Assembly: GCF_029626175.1 (NCBI RefSeq)
Contig: NZ_JARUBM010000002.1
Location: forward strand, 2,559,001-2,623,000
Length of the DNA stretch: 64,000 nt
Source: Micromonospora sp. WMMD1082
Lineage (GTDB): Bacteria; Actinomycetota; Actinomycetes; Mycobacteriales; Micromonosporaceae
Direction of reading: 5' to 3'
Shown piece after piece: positions 21,083-29,880 of this stretch; position 1 is the stretch's first letter, and the number at the start of each line of letters is the position of its first letter. The notes under the pieces were generated by a model that saw only the letters and a list, made by a program, of their open reading frames with translations, had not been told where the DNA came from and searched no databases. The translations under genes were made by a program, and so were the position numbers.

Positions 21083-21633
21083 GCCGACGCGCTGACGGTC
21101 GACAGGGCCGGGCTGAACAGCACCACGTTGACGGTGCCGGTCGCCTTGCCGCCGGCCGTGTCCCAGAACCGGACCGGCATCTCGTTCAGCAGCATCGGTC
21201 GCCTGACGTTGCGCTCGGTGAACGGCCCGAACGACGTCTCGCCCTGGAACGCGTCCGAGTCGATGGCCCGCCGGAAGCGGCTCGCGAGGGCGGTGATGAG
21301 GATGTCGGGCAGCTGACGTTCGTAGTAGTCGTCCATGTTCCAGGAGGAGAACTCCGCCAGCGCCCGCTCCTTGATGCACTTCGCCGTCAGGTAGTAACCG
21401 AGCTGGTTGAAGCAGATGTTGAACTCCACCGAGTTGAAGTGCCCGGTGTCGTCGATGTAGCAGGAATTCGGGATCGCGAACTCGCCGTACGCGGTGGCCA
21501 CCCCGTCGACGACGGACATGGTCGCCGAGCGCAGGTACTTGCAGTTGTCGCGGTACGGCTTGAGCACCTCCCGCAGCAGCTCCCGGTCGTCGCCGAAGTG
21601 GAGCGCGGAGGATTTCTCCATCAGCTCTGTCAC
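21079..21633 (-). CDS. FcoT-like thioesterase (ScoD family)
   Basis: Hot-dog-fold acyl thioesterase resembling mycobacterial FcoT (Rv0098). Shared blocks include VLKPYRDNCKYL, DDTGHFNSVEFNICFNQLGY and FWDTAGGKATGTV. The GTG at 21633 is preceded by GGAGG at good spacing and gives 184 residues, close to FcoT; a longer in-frame start at 21669 is less likely. In ScoD-type pathways the homologue handles a short beta-functionalised acyl thioester before isonitrile formation. Here the ScoE-type oxidase and dedicated ACP of those pathways are missing from the window, and a PvcA/PvcB pair is present instead. Its substrate is therefore open. Confidence 0.85.
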   Translation of the reverse strand: MTELMEKSSALHFGDDRELLREVLKPYRDNCKYLRSATMSVVDGVATAYGEFAIPNSCYIDDTGHFNSVEFNICFNQLGYYLTAKCIKERALAEFSSWNMDDYYERQLPDILITALASRFRRAIDSDAFQGETSFGPFTERNVRRPMLLNEMPVRFWDTAGGKATGTVNVVLFSPALSTVSASA

Positions 21634-21756
21634 GTCGCACCTCCAGACAGGGTGGACGGCACGCCGCACCCGTAGGCCGTACGCGATCCACCTTCATCGT
21701 CACCTGTGCGGAACCCGGCCCGACGAACGGCCGGCGCGGATCCCGCTTGCCGTCGG

Positions 21757-22539
21757 TCAGGAACTGGCGCCCACCGGAACCTGGATCGCCAGGTCGTGCT
21801 TGAGGATCATGTGCTGGAGCTCCTGCAGCCCCCGGCCGGGCTCGATGCCCAGCCCTTCCACGAAGGCCGTCCGGGTGCGGCGGTAGACATCGAGCGCCTC
21901 GGCCTGCCGGCCGGATCGGTAGAGCGCGAGCATGAACTGCCGACAGAGCCGTTCCCGCATCGGCTCGCTGGCCATGAGGACCTCGAGCTGCGGGGTGATC
22001 TCCCGGTGCCGGCCCCGGCTGAGTTGGGCGTCGAAGAAGTCCTCGTACGCGGTGAGGCGCTCGTCCTCGATCGCGGCCAGCTCCGACCAGTCGGTGCCGG
22101 TCTCCACCAGGTCGGCGAGCGCACGCCCTCGCCACAGCGCGAGCGCCTCGCGCAACGCGCGGGCGCCGGCCGCGGTCGAACCGGCCGCCAGCGCGGCGCG
22201 GCCCTGCTGCACGCGGCGGCGGAACTCGAACAGATCGACGGCTTCCGGATCGACGCGCAACTGGTAGCCGGGGGCGCTGGTCACCAGGCTGGCGGGCGGC
22301 TCGTGACCCGGCTGCGCGGCCAGCATCCGACGGATCGACGATACGGCGTTCTGCACCATCTTGCGGGCGGTGGAGGGCGGCGGCCCGTCCCAGAGCGCAC
22401 GGAGGATCCGGCTGGTCGGCACGACGTGGTTGGCGTTGACGACCAGGTAGCCCAGAACCGCCCGCTGCTTCACCCCACCGAGGTCGGCGGGACCGCCATC
22501 GCAGTGAACGTCCAGAGAGCCGAGCACGAGAAACTTCAT
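21757..22539 (-). CDS. SARP-family transcriptional activator
   Basis: Pathway-specific activator of 260 residues, the usual small-SARP size. The N-terminal half is an OmpR-type winged helix (FLVLGSLDV, LGGVKQRAVLGYLV, MVQNAVSSIRRML). The C-terminal half is a BTAD helical domain (EFRRRVQQGRAAL, ALWRGRALADL, GRQAEALDVYRRTR). The ATG at 22539 has AGAGGTG upstream; a GTG nine bases earlier is an alternative. SARPs bind short direct repeats overlapping the -35 region. The upstream gap holds three CCCCTA copies spaced 33-34 bp, more likely sites for another regulator. Confidence 0.92.
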   Translation of the reverse strand: MKFLVLGSLDVHCDGGPADLGGVKQRAVLGYLVVNANHVVPTSRILRALWDGPPPSTARKMVQNAVSSIRRMLAAQPGHEPPASLVTSAPGYQLRVDPEAVDLFEFRRRVQQGRAALAAGSTAAGARALREALALWRGRALADLVETGTDWSELAAIEDERLTAYEDFFDAQLSRGRHREITPQLEVLMASEPMRERLCRQFMLALYRSGRQAEALDVYRRTRTAFVEGLGIEPGRGLQELQHMILKHDLAIQVPVGASS

Positions 22540-22596
22540 GCGGATCACCTCTCGCTTGACGTTTCGGAGCGTCGCACGGCGCTCCGGCGGCGGACA

Positions 22597-22669
22597 CCCC
22601 TACAACACCGCCGGGCGGGTGGGCCACCACCCCTACCTCGAACCGCCGTGCCCTACACCCTCGCCCCTA
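22597..22669. promoter_or_regulatory. Triple CCCCTA array upstream of the SARP gene
   Basis: CCCCTA occurs at 22597-22602, 22630-22635 and 22664-22669, that is at 33- and 34-bp intervals, about three helical turns. The third copy lies inside the 3' end of the phosphopantetheinyl transferase gene. It probably belongs to the SARP promoter region; the regulator is unproven. Confidence 0.4.
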
Positions 22670-23339
22670 CCGGCCGCCCTTCCGTCGCGGCTACCGCGAT
22701 GGCGGTCAGCACCAGGCCGTCGCGGACGGACCACCGCCCGGTGAAGCCACCGAGCCCGGCGCGCGCGAGCCCTGGTCCGCCGACGAGGAGGCGGGCGTCG
22801 AAGGTGCCCGTGCCGGGATGGAAACGCAGCTGCGCCTGGTCGAAGTCGAGCGGGCGACCGGTCAGCGGGTACCAGGTCTTGTAGACCGACTCCTTGGCGC
22901 TGAACAGCAGCCGGTCCCAGTGCACGTCCGGCCGGGTGGCCGCGAGTGCGGCCAGCGCGGTCCGCTCCTCGGGCAGAGCCACCGCCGCCAGCACACCGGC
23001 GGGCAGCGGCGCGTGTGGCTCCGCGTCCACACCGGTCGCGATGACCCGGACGCGCAACCCCACCGCGCAGGCGCGGTACCCGTCGCAGTGCGTCATGCTC
23101 CCGACCACCCCGGCCGGCCAGACGGGGGCGCCCCGCAGCCCGGGCAGGATCGGTGTCGGGTCGAAGCCGAGCCGGCCCAGGGCCTCCCGGGCGCAGGCGC
23201 GTACGGTGGCGAACTCCCGGCGGCGTCGCTCGACGGCCCGCGCCACCACGGCCCGTTCGTCGGGGAACAACTCGGTCTCCGGGACGTCGTCGAACCGTTC
23301 GGCGACGACCACGTCGGGTGGTAGCAGGTCAGCCAACAC
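22653..23339 (-). CDS. Sfp/PptT-type 4'-phosphopantetheinyl transferase
   Basis: Transfers phosphopantetheine from CoA to the ACPs of the PKS. The 228-residue protein shows GSMTHCDGYRACAV, GVDAEPHAPLP with the metal-binding Asp and Glu, and FSAKESVYKTW, the three hallmark motifs. The GTG start at 23339 lies inside the end of the metallophosphoesterase gene (11-bp overlap), so translation is coupled. The same gene order, phosphoesterase then PPTase, is found for pptH-pptT in mycobacteria. A dedicated PPTase in a PKS cluster fits carrier-protein activation. Confidence 0.93.
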   Translation of the reverse strand: MLADLLPPDVVVAERFDDVPETELFPDERAVVARAVERRRREFATVRACAREALGRLGFDPTPILPGLRGAPVWPAGVVGSMTHCDGYRACAVGLRVRVIATGVDAEPHAPLPAGVLAAVALPEERTALAALAATRPDVHWDRLLFSAKESVYKTWYPLTGRPLDFDQAQLRFHPGTGTFDARLLVGGPGLARAGLGGFTGRWSVRDGLVLTAIAVAATEGRPVGARV

Positions 23340-24207
23340 GGCTGTCGATCCCGGCGGCGAGCACGTGCCGCAGGCCGGTGGACCGCCAGCCGGGCCGCCG
23401 CCACTCGCGTGGATAGCCGAGCGAGACCTCCTCGAACCGGACCCCGTCGTGCCAGGTCACCCGGGGAATGTGCAGGTGCCCGTAGACCACGGCGGTGGCG
23501 TTGAACCGCAGGTGCCAGTCGGCCGTCCGGTCGGTGCCGCACCACATCGCGAAGTGCGGCCAGCGCAGGATGTCGGTCACCTGCCGGACCATCGGGAAGT
23601 GGTTGACCAGTATCGTCGGCAGCTCCGGGCGCTCCCGGGCGGCGAGCCGCCGCTCAGTGAGGTCGAGCCGGTGCCGGCACCACGCCTCCCGCGACGGGTA
23701 CGGATCCGGGTGCAGCATGAACTCGTCGTTGCACACGATCCCCGACTCGTACGCGTAGGCCAGCGCCCGCTCCTTCGAGGCCAGGCCGGCCGCCAGGAAA
23801 CTGTAGTCGTACAGCAGGAACAGCGGCGCAACCGTGACCGGCCCGCCGATGCCCTCGAACACCGGGTACGGGTCCTCCGGGGTCACTACGCCCAACTCCC
23901 GGCAGAGGCCGACCAGCGCCTCGTACCGGGCGACGCCGCGCAGCTGCACCGGGTCGCTGGGGTGGGTCCACAGTTCGTGGTTGCCGGGCGCCCAGACCAC
24001 GGTGTGGAAGCGGCTGCGCAGCGTCGACAGCGCCCACCGGATGTCGGCCATCAGCTCGCCGACGTCACCGGCCAGCAGGAGCCAGTCGCCCTCACCGGTG
24101 GGCCGCAGGCCCGCCACGATCCGGCGGTTCTCCGGGTGGGAGACGTGCAGGTCGCTGATTGCCAGGAGCTTCGCGGTGGACCGTTGGTCGGACACGCATC
24201 CGAGCAT
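23329..24207 (-). CDS. Metallophosphoesterase, PptH-like
   Basis: Calcineurin-like phosphoesterase of 292 residues. Metal-binding motifs appear in order: ISDLHV (DxH), AGDVGE (GDxG), GNHE, NHFP and GHLH. Because it overlaps the PPTase gene, its closest functional model is mycobacterial PptH, which removes phosphopantetheine from carrier proteins and so opposes PptT; this is inference from context and family. The ATG at 24207 is the reported start; GTG at 24195 is an alternative. A CCCCTA/TAGGGG inverted pair lies in the gap just upstream. Confidence 0.85.
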   Translation of the reverse strand: MLGCVSDQRSTAKLLAISDLHVSHPENRRIVAGLRPTGEGDWLLLAGDVGELMADIRWALSTLRSRFHTVVWAPGNHELWTHPSDPVQLRGVARYEALVGLCRELGVVTPEDPYPVFEGIGGPVTVAPLFLLYDYSFLAAGLASKERALAYAYESGIVCNDEFMLHPDPYPSREAWCRHRLDLTERRLAARERPELPTILVNHFPMVRQVTDILRWPHFAMWCGTDRTADWHLRFNATAVVYGHLHIPRVTWHDGVRFEEVSLGYPREWRRPGWRSTGLRHVLAAGIDSRVG

Positions 24208-24240
24208 ATGAGCGGGTCCGCGCTCCAGCGGCTGCCGCGA

Positions 24241-24280
24241 CCCCTATCAGGCAGCGGAAGTTCTGAACCGAGAGTAGGGG
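24241..24280. promoter_or_regulatory. CCCCTA/TAGGGG inverted pair upstream of the phosphoesterase-PPTase operon
   Basis: CCCCTA at 24241-24246 faces TAGGGG at 24275-24280, with a 34-bp centre-to-centre distance. It is in the gap between the LAL gene and the phosphoesterase gene. The shape suggests a dimeric activator site, which is inferred. Confidence 0.42.
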
Positions 24281-24323
24281 CCGATCACGGGTGGCGTCAC
24301 GGCACGCGCGACCAGCGGCCGGG

Positions 24324-27083
24324 TCATGCGGTGTTGCGCAGGTCGGTGACGCCGGAGAGGAGGCTGAAGGGAAGGTGTGACCGGCGGTCGATGCGTAACT
24401 TGCGGTACACCCGGGTGAGGTGCTGCTCGACCGTGCTGACCGTCACGAACAGCTCGCGGGCGATCTGCCGGTTGGTGTACCCCTGGGCCGCCAGGGCGGC
24501 CACCCGGCGTTCCGCGTCGCTCAGGTCGAAGATGACCGACTCGTCCGGCGTGGGCGGGGAGCCCTCGGTGTCCTTGTCCCCGCCGCCCTCGATCGCGGCC
24601 TGCGGCCAGCACTGGGTGGACAGTTCCTGCGCGCGCCGGCCGGTGATGCGGGCCTTCATGTACTCGCCCCGGGCGTGCTGGAGGTTGCTGAGATCGGTCA
24701 GCGCCTCGGCCAGTTCAAGCTGGTCGCCGGCCGTCTGGAGCACCCCTACGGCATCCCGCAGGATCGCCAGGCGCTGCCTCGGCTCACTCGTCGTGGCGAG
24801 CACCCGTAGCGAGATCCCCCGGGTCCGCCGGTTGAGCGGGCCGAGCATCCGCAGCTGCTCGGTAACCAGTTCGTGCGCCGGCAGGTCGAGGCCGAGCCGG
24901 GCCTGGGCGAGATCGGTCCGCCACGGAATGAGGCCGGGTAGGTCGATCCCCCAGCCCTGCATCAGGTCACGGCACGTCTCGAAGTCCTCGATGGCCGCCC
25001 GCTGGTTACGCATCGCCAGCTGGAAGCGTCCCCGGGCGCGCAGGTAGAACAGCCCGAACGGGGTCTGGAACATCGCGTCGGGCACCGGCGTCTTGAGATG
25101 CCGGTACGCCTCGTCGTACCGGCCGCTCCGGGTCGCGGTCAGGATCAGGACGGACAGCGGCGCCCCGATGTAGATGCCGAGCGCCTTGGGTCGGAACTGC
25201 GACAGTGACGCCTGGGCGTACTGTTCGGCTTCCGCCAGGTTCCCCTGGCGGTAGCTGATCGACGCGCGGATCGACGACAGCAGCGCACACCAGGTGGGCG
25301 CCTGGCGCTCCTTGGCCTGCCGCAGCATCACGTCGCACCAGTGGCCGGACTTCTCCAGGCAGTCGGCGAAGACCATGGCCTCCAGCGCCGCGACGATCGG
25401 CTCCCAGCAATGCTCGTCGAGCCGGGACTGCTGGAGGATCGACTCGGCGTCGGCGACCGCCTCCTCGGTGATTCCCTTGGTGAGCAGGCTGTCCAGCATC
25501 CGGGCAGCCCGTACGCGCAGCTTCCGCTCGTTCATCACGGACGTGCCGACCTGCGGCGTCCGGACGCCCTCGGCGACGGGCTCCAGCAGGCCCGGATAGA
25601 TGAACGCGAACCGGGAGCGGGTGCTGTAGAGGGCGTGGGCGATCTCCTCATCCGCGCCGGCACTCGCGCTGACCCGGTCGATCACCTCGCTCGCCTCGGC
25701 CGGCCGGCCGTACCAGGCCAGGTGGTGCACCAGGTCGAGGGCCTGGTGCGTGTCGAGTTGCTCGGCCCGCGCCTCGACGAGCAGATGGGACACGTTGCGC
25801 TCGGCCACCAGCGGATCGACCCGCCAACGGGCGCGGAGCAGGGTCGCCTGGATGTCGGACTGCTCCGACCCGTCCGGGACGGCCTGCTCGGCCAGGTGCA
25901 GACAGTCGAGGGCGAAGGCCGTGTCGTTCTCCTCCAGCGCCTGCTCGGCGGCTTGGTGCATGAGGGACGCCGGCCACCGGGTGCCGTCGTTGGACGCGGC
26001 CAGCGCGTGCCGGGCCACCCGCAGCGCGGGGGCACCGTTGCGGTAGAGCAGGGTCGCGACCCGAGCCTGCAGGTCGGCATGCTCCTGCGGGTCCATCGCG
26101 TCGAGTATCGCGGCCCGCACCCGTTCGTGCCGGAAGGTGCCGGCCGTCAGCAGGCCCGCCTCGGTCGCGGCCTCGACGGCCCAGGCGACCGCGACGGCGG
26201 TCATCGGCAGCAGCTCCGCCAGCAGGTTCGGCCGGCCGGCGCTGTCGAGGACGGCGATCGCACGGGCCACCGGCAGCAGGGTCTCGTCGCTGCGGTAGAA
26301 GCAGCGCAGCGCCGTGCGGGCAAAGGTGGGCCCGGGGACAACGGCCGTGTCCGTCTCCCGGGCGGCCCGCTGCTCGTCGATCAGCGCCTGCACCAGGGTG
26401 GGATTGCCCGCGGTCGCCTCCTGCCACAGCTCGGGACGGCAGGACGCGGGCAGGTCGGGCTCGGCCGCCATCATCGCCGCGACGCCCTGTGGCGAGAGCA
26501 GGCCCAGCAGCACCTGGCGGCACTGGGGCTGGCTGAGCAGCTCGTGCCACAGCGCCGGCCGGGTCTGCCGGACGCTCAGGGTCTCCGCGACCACGACGAG
26601 CACCCGGGCCCGATCGACCCGGCGGGCCAGGTAGACCAGCAACTGCAACGACTCCGGGTCGGCGAAGTGGGCGTCGTCGACGCAGATGACGATCGGTGTG
26701 CTGCGCGCGGCTTCCAGCAGGATGCCGGTCAGCCCGGCCAGCACCGGGGCGATCGACTGGCTGCCCAACTGGTCGTGCTCGTCGTAGGTGGGCGTCACGG
26801 CGTGGACGAGACGGTGGCCTGCCTCGGCCTCCGGCGACGGCAGGGCGATGCTGTCCAGCAGTTGCCGGACCACCCCGAGGGGGTGGCTCTGCTCGGCTCG
26901 AGAGGCGACAGCGGTCAGCACGTGCGACTCCGCCTCGCGGGCCGCCTCGATCACGTGTTGCAACAACTCGGTCTTGCCGGACCCGACCGGCCCGCTGGCG
27001 ACGAAGGTGCCGCCATACCCCGCCAGGCAGCCCGCCAGCGAGTCCTTCAGTAGCGCAATCTCAAAGTCACGCTCGACCAGCAT
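24324..27083 (-). CDS. LAL-family (large ATP-binding LuxR) regulator
   Basis: Large activator of 919 residues, normal for the family. The N-terminus has a Walker A motif GPVGSGKT and a Walker B-like stretch VICVDDAHFADPES of the AAA domain. A long helical middle follows, and a C-terminal LuxR helix-turn-helix (LSDAERRVAALAAQGYTNRQ, then VSTVEQHLTRVYRKL). The codon at 24398-24396 is TTA, giving Leu in YRKLRI inside the DNA-binding domain. In streptomycetes such codons depend on the bldA tRNA. I found no other in-frame TTA among the cluster genes I scanned. The gene sits mid-cluster with a 404-bp upstream gap, so it probably has its own promoter and controls the cluster. Confidence 0.95.
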   Translation of the reverse strand: MLVERDFEIALLKDSLAGCLAGYGGTFVASGPVGSGKTELLQHVIEAAREAESHVLTAVASRAEQSHPLGVVRQLLDSIALPSPEAEAGHRLVHAVTPTYDEHDQLGSQSIAPVLAGLTGILLEAARSTPIVICVDDAHFADPESLQLLVYLARRVDRARVLVVVAETLSVRQTRPALWHELLSQPQCRQVLLGLLSPQGVAAMMAAEPDLPASCRPELWQEATAGNPTLVQALIDEQRAARETDTAVVPGPTFARTALRCFYRSDETLLPVARAIAVLDSAGRPNLLAELLPMTAVAVAWAVEAATEAGLLTAGTFRHERVRAAILDAMDPQEHADLQARVATLLYRNGAPALRVARHALAASNDGTRWPASLMHQAAEQALEENDTAFALDCLHLAEQAVPDGSEQSDIQATLLRARWRVDPLVAERNVSHLLVEARAEQLDTHQALDLVHHLAWYGRPAEASEVIDRVSASAGADEEIAHALYSTRSRFAFIYPGLLEPVAEGVRTPQVGTSVMNERKLRVRAARMLDSLLTKGITEEAVADAESILQQSRLDEHCWEPIVAALEAMVFADCLEKSGHWCDVMLRQAKERQAPTWCALLSSIRASISYRQGNLAEAEQYAQASLSQFRPKALGIYIGAPLSVLILTATRSGRYDEAYRHLKTPVPDAMFQTPFGLFYLRARGRFQLAMRNQRAAIEDFETCRDLMQGWGIDLPGLIPWRTDLAQARLGLDLPAHELVTEQLRMLGPLNRRTRGISLRVLATTSEPRQRLAILRDAVGVLQTAGDQLELAEALTDLSNLQHARGEYMKARITGRRAQELSTQCWPQAAIEGGGDKDTEGSPPTPDESVIFDLSDAERRVAALAAQGYTNRQIARELFVTVSTVEQHLTRVYRKLRIDRRSHLPFSLLSGVTDLRNTA

Positions 27084-27487
27084 CCCCGATGTCTCCCCGC
27101 CACACTAGATGTTGGAGCCGGCGCCTGCCGACGACAACGGGGCATCCCCACCAGTCGCTTCCCGTTGACGCAGCCTACAAAGTCGGAAGCTCGCACCGCC
27201 CTTATGTCCCTCTGCACAACTATGATGATCGTCTCTTTCCGAGCCACGATTTTGCCAAATGACAATCGTACCCCGCAAGCCTTGCATGGCATGGGAAGTG
27301 CATCCGACGCCAACCTTACCCAACGCCTGATTCTTGACTCAGCAAGTAGCTGGAACGGATATAACCCATCGTTCCGATAAATTGATCGTCGCGGGCAAAT
27401 CGGGCAATATTCCGACGGCCAGGATTGAATACCGAGGCACATGAACGCCCGGCGAAGCGCCGACGTATTCAGGCCCTCCCGGCGCCG
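27084..27487. other. 404-bp intergenic region upstream of the LAL gene
   Basis: It separates the 3' end of the KAS III gene from the LAL start and is less GC-rich than its surroundings. It must hold the LAL promoter if that gene is transcribed separately. I see no CCCCTA motif, no convincing hairpin and no clear -35/-10 pair. Confidence 0.5.
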
Positions 27488-28585
27488 TTATCGCCGTCCG
27501 GCCGGCGCGATCACCCCCAGCTCCGTCCCGTCCACCGGAACGGCTGCCGCTGCCGTCGCGTCGGGGATCGGTGGGGGCAGCGCGATGACCATCGCCGCGT
27601 GGGCGAGCCCGGCACCGAAGCCGGCGAGCAACGCCAACCCGCCCGCCGCCGACGCGGCCCGCTCCGACAGCAGCAGGGCCTCGATGGCCAGCGGGATGGA
27701 CGCCGCCGAGGTGTTCCCGGACGTCTCCACGTCCCGGGCCACCACGACCGAGGGCGGCAGGCGCAACCCGGCGGCCAACCGGTCGATGATCCGCAGGTTG
27801 GCCTGGTGCGGGACGAACGCCGTGAGATCGGCGACCGTGAGCCCCGCCTCGCGTACGGCGGACGAGGCGACCGGCAGCATGCTCTGGATGACCCAACGGA
27901 ACACCTCCGGACCCGCCATCCGCATCCACGGCCAGGGCGCCGACCGGTCACGAAGGCTCAGCCAGGAGTCGGAGTGCCCGATCAGGTCCTTGCCGCCGCC
28001 GTCGGAGCCCCAGACCACCGGGCCGACCGTGTTCTCGTCGCTGGGCCCGACCAGCGCCGCACCGGCGCCGTCGGCGAAGAGGAATGCCGTCGACCGGTCG
28101 GCCGGGTCGATGATGTCGGTCATCTTCTCAGCGCCGATCACCAACACCTGCTCGGACACGCCGGACCGGACCAGCGAGGCGCCCACGGCCAGCGCGTAGC
28201 AGAAGCCCGCGCACGCCGCCGCGACGTCGAACGCGGCGGCGGACTCGGCGCCGATGAGCTTCGCGATCTCCGGCGCCGCCGCGGGCGACTGGCGCAGGTA
28301 GGACATCGACGCGACGATCACGGTGTCGACCTCATGGGGCTCGACCCCGGCGTGCGCCAGCGCCCGCCGAGCCGCCTGCACGCCCATGCTCACGACGGTC
28401 TCGTCGTCGCCCGCGAAACGCCGGCTGACGATGCCCGAGCGCTGCTGGATCCACTCGTCGCTCGACCTGATCCGCTCGCAGATCTCCTTGTTGTGGACCA
28501 CCCGGGCCGGCCGGTACCCGCCGATGCCACTCACCCGGGCACCCACCTGGCCCAACCGGCCCGCGGTCATGCGCCGCGTGCTCAT
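27488..28585 (-). CDS. Beta-ketoacyl-ACP synthase III (FabH-like)
   Basis: Thiolase-fold enzyme of 365 residues with the Cys-His-Asn triad visible: AACAGFCYAL, VPHQANLRI and SGNTSAASIP. The ATG at 28585 overlaps the stop of the thioesterase gene (ATGA). Cluster-borne FabH homologues either start short acyl chains from acyl-CoA or transfer acyl groups to an oxygen or nitrogen. With a full CHN triad, decarboxylative condensation is possible, for example to build the starter acid later activated by the ligase. The choice between these roles is open. Confidence 0.92.
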   Translation of the reverse strand: MSTRRMTAGRLGQVGARVSGIGGYRPARVVHNKEICERIRSSDEWIQQRSGIVSRRFAGDDETVVSMGVQAARRALAHAGVEPHEVDTVIVASMSYLRQSPAAAPEIAKLIGAESAAAFDVAAACAGFCYALAVGASLVRSGVSEQVLVIGAEKMTDIIDPADRSTAFLFADGAGAALVGPSDENTVGPVVWGSDGGGKDLIGHSDSWLSLRDRSAPWPWMRMAGPEVFRWVIQSMLPVASSAVREAGLTVADLTAFVPHQANLRIIDRLAAGLRLPPSVVVARDVETSGNTSAASIPLAIEALLLSERAASAAGGLALLAGFGAGLAHAAMVIALPPPIPDATAAAAVPVDGTELGVIAPAGRR

Positions 28586-29349
28586 GGCGCCGACAGTGTG
28601 TGCAGGTCCGTCTCGAGCGCGTCGGCGACGGCGCGGGCCAGCTCGGGCATCATGTGGTTGAGGTAGAAGTGGTCGCCGGAGAACGTGTGCAGCTCGAAGG
28701 GTGCCTCGGTGTACGCCGCCCATCCCTCCGCCTCGGTCCGGTCGACGCGGGGATCCTCGACGCCGAGCAGGGCGGTGATCGGCGCCGCGATCGTGCCGGC
28801 GGCGGTCCGGTACGTCTCGGCCGCCCGGTAGTCCGCGCGGATCACCGGGAGCACCAGCCGCAGCATCTCCTCATCGTCCAGCAGGCCGGCGTCCGTGCCG
28901 CTGAGGTGGCGGATCTCGGCGAGCAGCCGGTCGTCGTCGGCGAGGTACAACTGCTCGTCGCGGGTGTGCGACGGCGCGCCACGGCCCGACGCGAACAGCC
29001 GCATCGGGCGCGTCCCGGCGTTCTCCAGCAGCCGCGCCAGCTCGAAGCCGATGCTCGCGCCCATGCTGTGCCCGAACAGCGCGACCGGACGGTTGTCCGT
29101 CGCCGGCAGGACCGCGAAGATGCGGCGGGCCAGCTCGTGCACGTCGTCGATGCACGGCTCGGTGCGCCGGTCCTGCCGCCCCGGATACTGCACCGCGAAG
29201 ACGTCCACGGCAGGCGCGATAAGCCGGGAGAACGGGAAGAAGTAGCTGGCCGAGCCGCCCGCATGCGGCAGGCATATCAGGCGTACGCGGCTGGCCGGTG
29301 AGGGGTGGTAGTTCCGGAGCCATAGACCCCGGTGCTGATCGTCGCTCAT
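28582..29349 (-). CDS. Type II thioesterase
   Basis: Editing hydrolase that removes stalled or wrong acyl groups from PKS carrier proteins. The 255-residue protein has LPHAGGSASYF, GHSMGA with the nucleophilic Ser, GVEDPRV with the probable catalytic Asp region and GDHFYL with the catalytic His. The ATG at 29349 (MSDDQHRG) is the first in-frame start fitting the family. It is translationally coupled to the downstream KAS III gene. A TAGGGG/CCCCTA pair lies between it and the ferredoxin gene. Confidence 0.93.
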   Translation of the reverse strand: MSDDQHRGLWLRNYHPSPASRVRLICLPHAGGSASYFFPFSRLIAPAVDVFAVQYPGRQDRRTEPCIDDVHELARRIFAVLPATDNRPVALFGHSMGASIGFELARLLENAGTRPMRLFASGRGAPSHTRDEQLYLADDDRLLAEIRHLSGTDAGLLDDEEMLRLVLPVIRADYRAAETYRTAAGTIAAPITALLGVEDPRVDRTEAEGWAAYTEAPFELHTFSGDHFYLNHMMPELARAVADALETDLHTLSAP

Positions 29350-29436
29350 GGACGGTGCCCTTCTGTCGTCCGTCGGGACAGCATCGTCGGCGGTTCGCTC
29401 GGCGTACAAGGCGTCTACGGGCTCGCTCGGGCAGCC

Positions 29437-29494
29437 TAGGGGTTGGCTACGGGGTGCGCCCACCCCATCCGAGATGCGCCATTCATCACCCCTA
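29437..29494. promoter_or_regulatory. TAGGGG/CCCCTA pair upstream of the thioesterase-KAS III operon
   Basis: TAGGGG at 29437-29442 and CCCCTA at 29489-29494 lie in the 206-bp gap between the ferredoxin and thioesterase genes, with related TACGGGG and CACCCCA variants between them. It is probably a regulatory region for the downstream operon. Confidence 0.38.
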
Positions 29495-29555
29495 CCCGGG
29501 GCCGCCCGCACAGGGACGGCCCCGGCCCTCGATCCGGTCGGACGGGCGTCCGGCG

Positions 29556-29747
29556 TCAGCCCTCCACGCTGATGGCGTGCAGCGGGCACCCGTCGGCGGC
29601 CTCCTCGACCAGGTCGCGCAGCGATTCGTCCGGCTCGGCGACGACCGAGCCGAGCCGATGGTCCGGCGAGGCGATGAAGACCTCTGGGGCGGTGTAGAAA
29701 CACTGACCGGTGTCCTGGCACTTCGAGCTGTCGACGGCGACCCTCAT
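29556..29747 (-). CDS. 3Fe-4S ferredoxin
   Basis: Electron carrier of 63 residues of the kind that serves actinobacterial P450s. The cluster ligands are in KCQDTGQCFYTAPEVF and the C-terminal GCPLHAI, the three-Cys pattern of single 3Fe-4S ferredoxins. The ATG at 29747 has GAGGAGGG upstream. The only P450 in the window is at 15524-16726, and partnership with it is inferred from shared cluster membership. A ferredoxin reductase is not seen. Confidence 0.9.
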   Translation of the reverse strand: MRVAVDSSKCQDTGQCFYTAPEVFIASPDHRLGSVVAEPDESLRDLVEEAADGCPLHAISVEG

Positions 29748-29880
29748 CGGGGGAGTCCCTCCTCATACCGTGCTCATAGAGTGATCGAGCCTATGCAGGC
29801 CGGGTAATCGCCTGACCCACCCGGCGGAAACTGCGCCCGGGGGCTCCCCGGGCGCAGTCCGGATGGGACAGACCGGTGTT

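Noticed and set aside
25341..27053. A 570-codon plus-strand frame opposite the LAL gene
   Set aside because: No recognisable domain; the minus strand has Walker and LuxR motifs across the same DNA.
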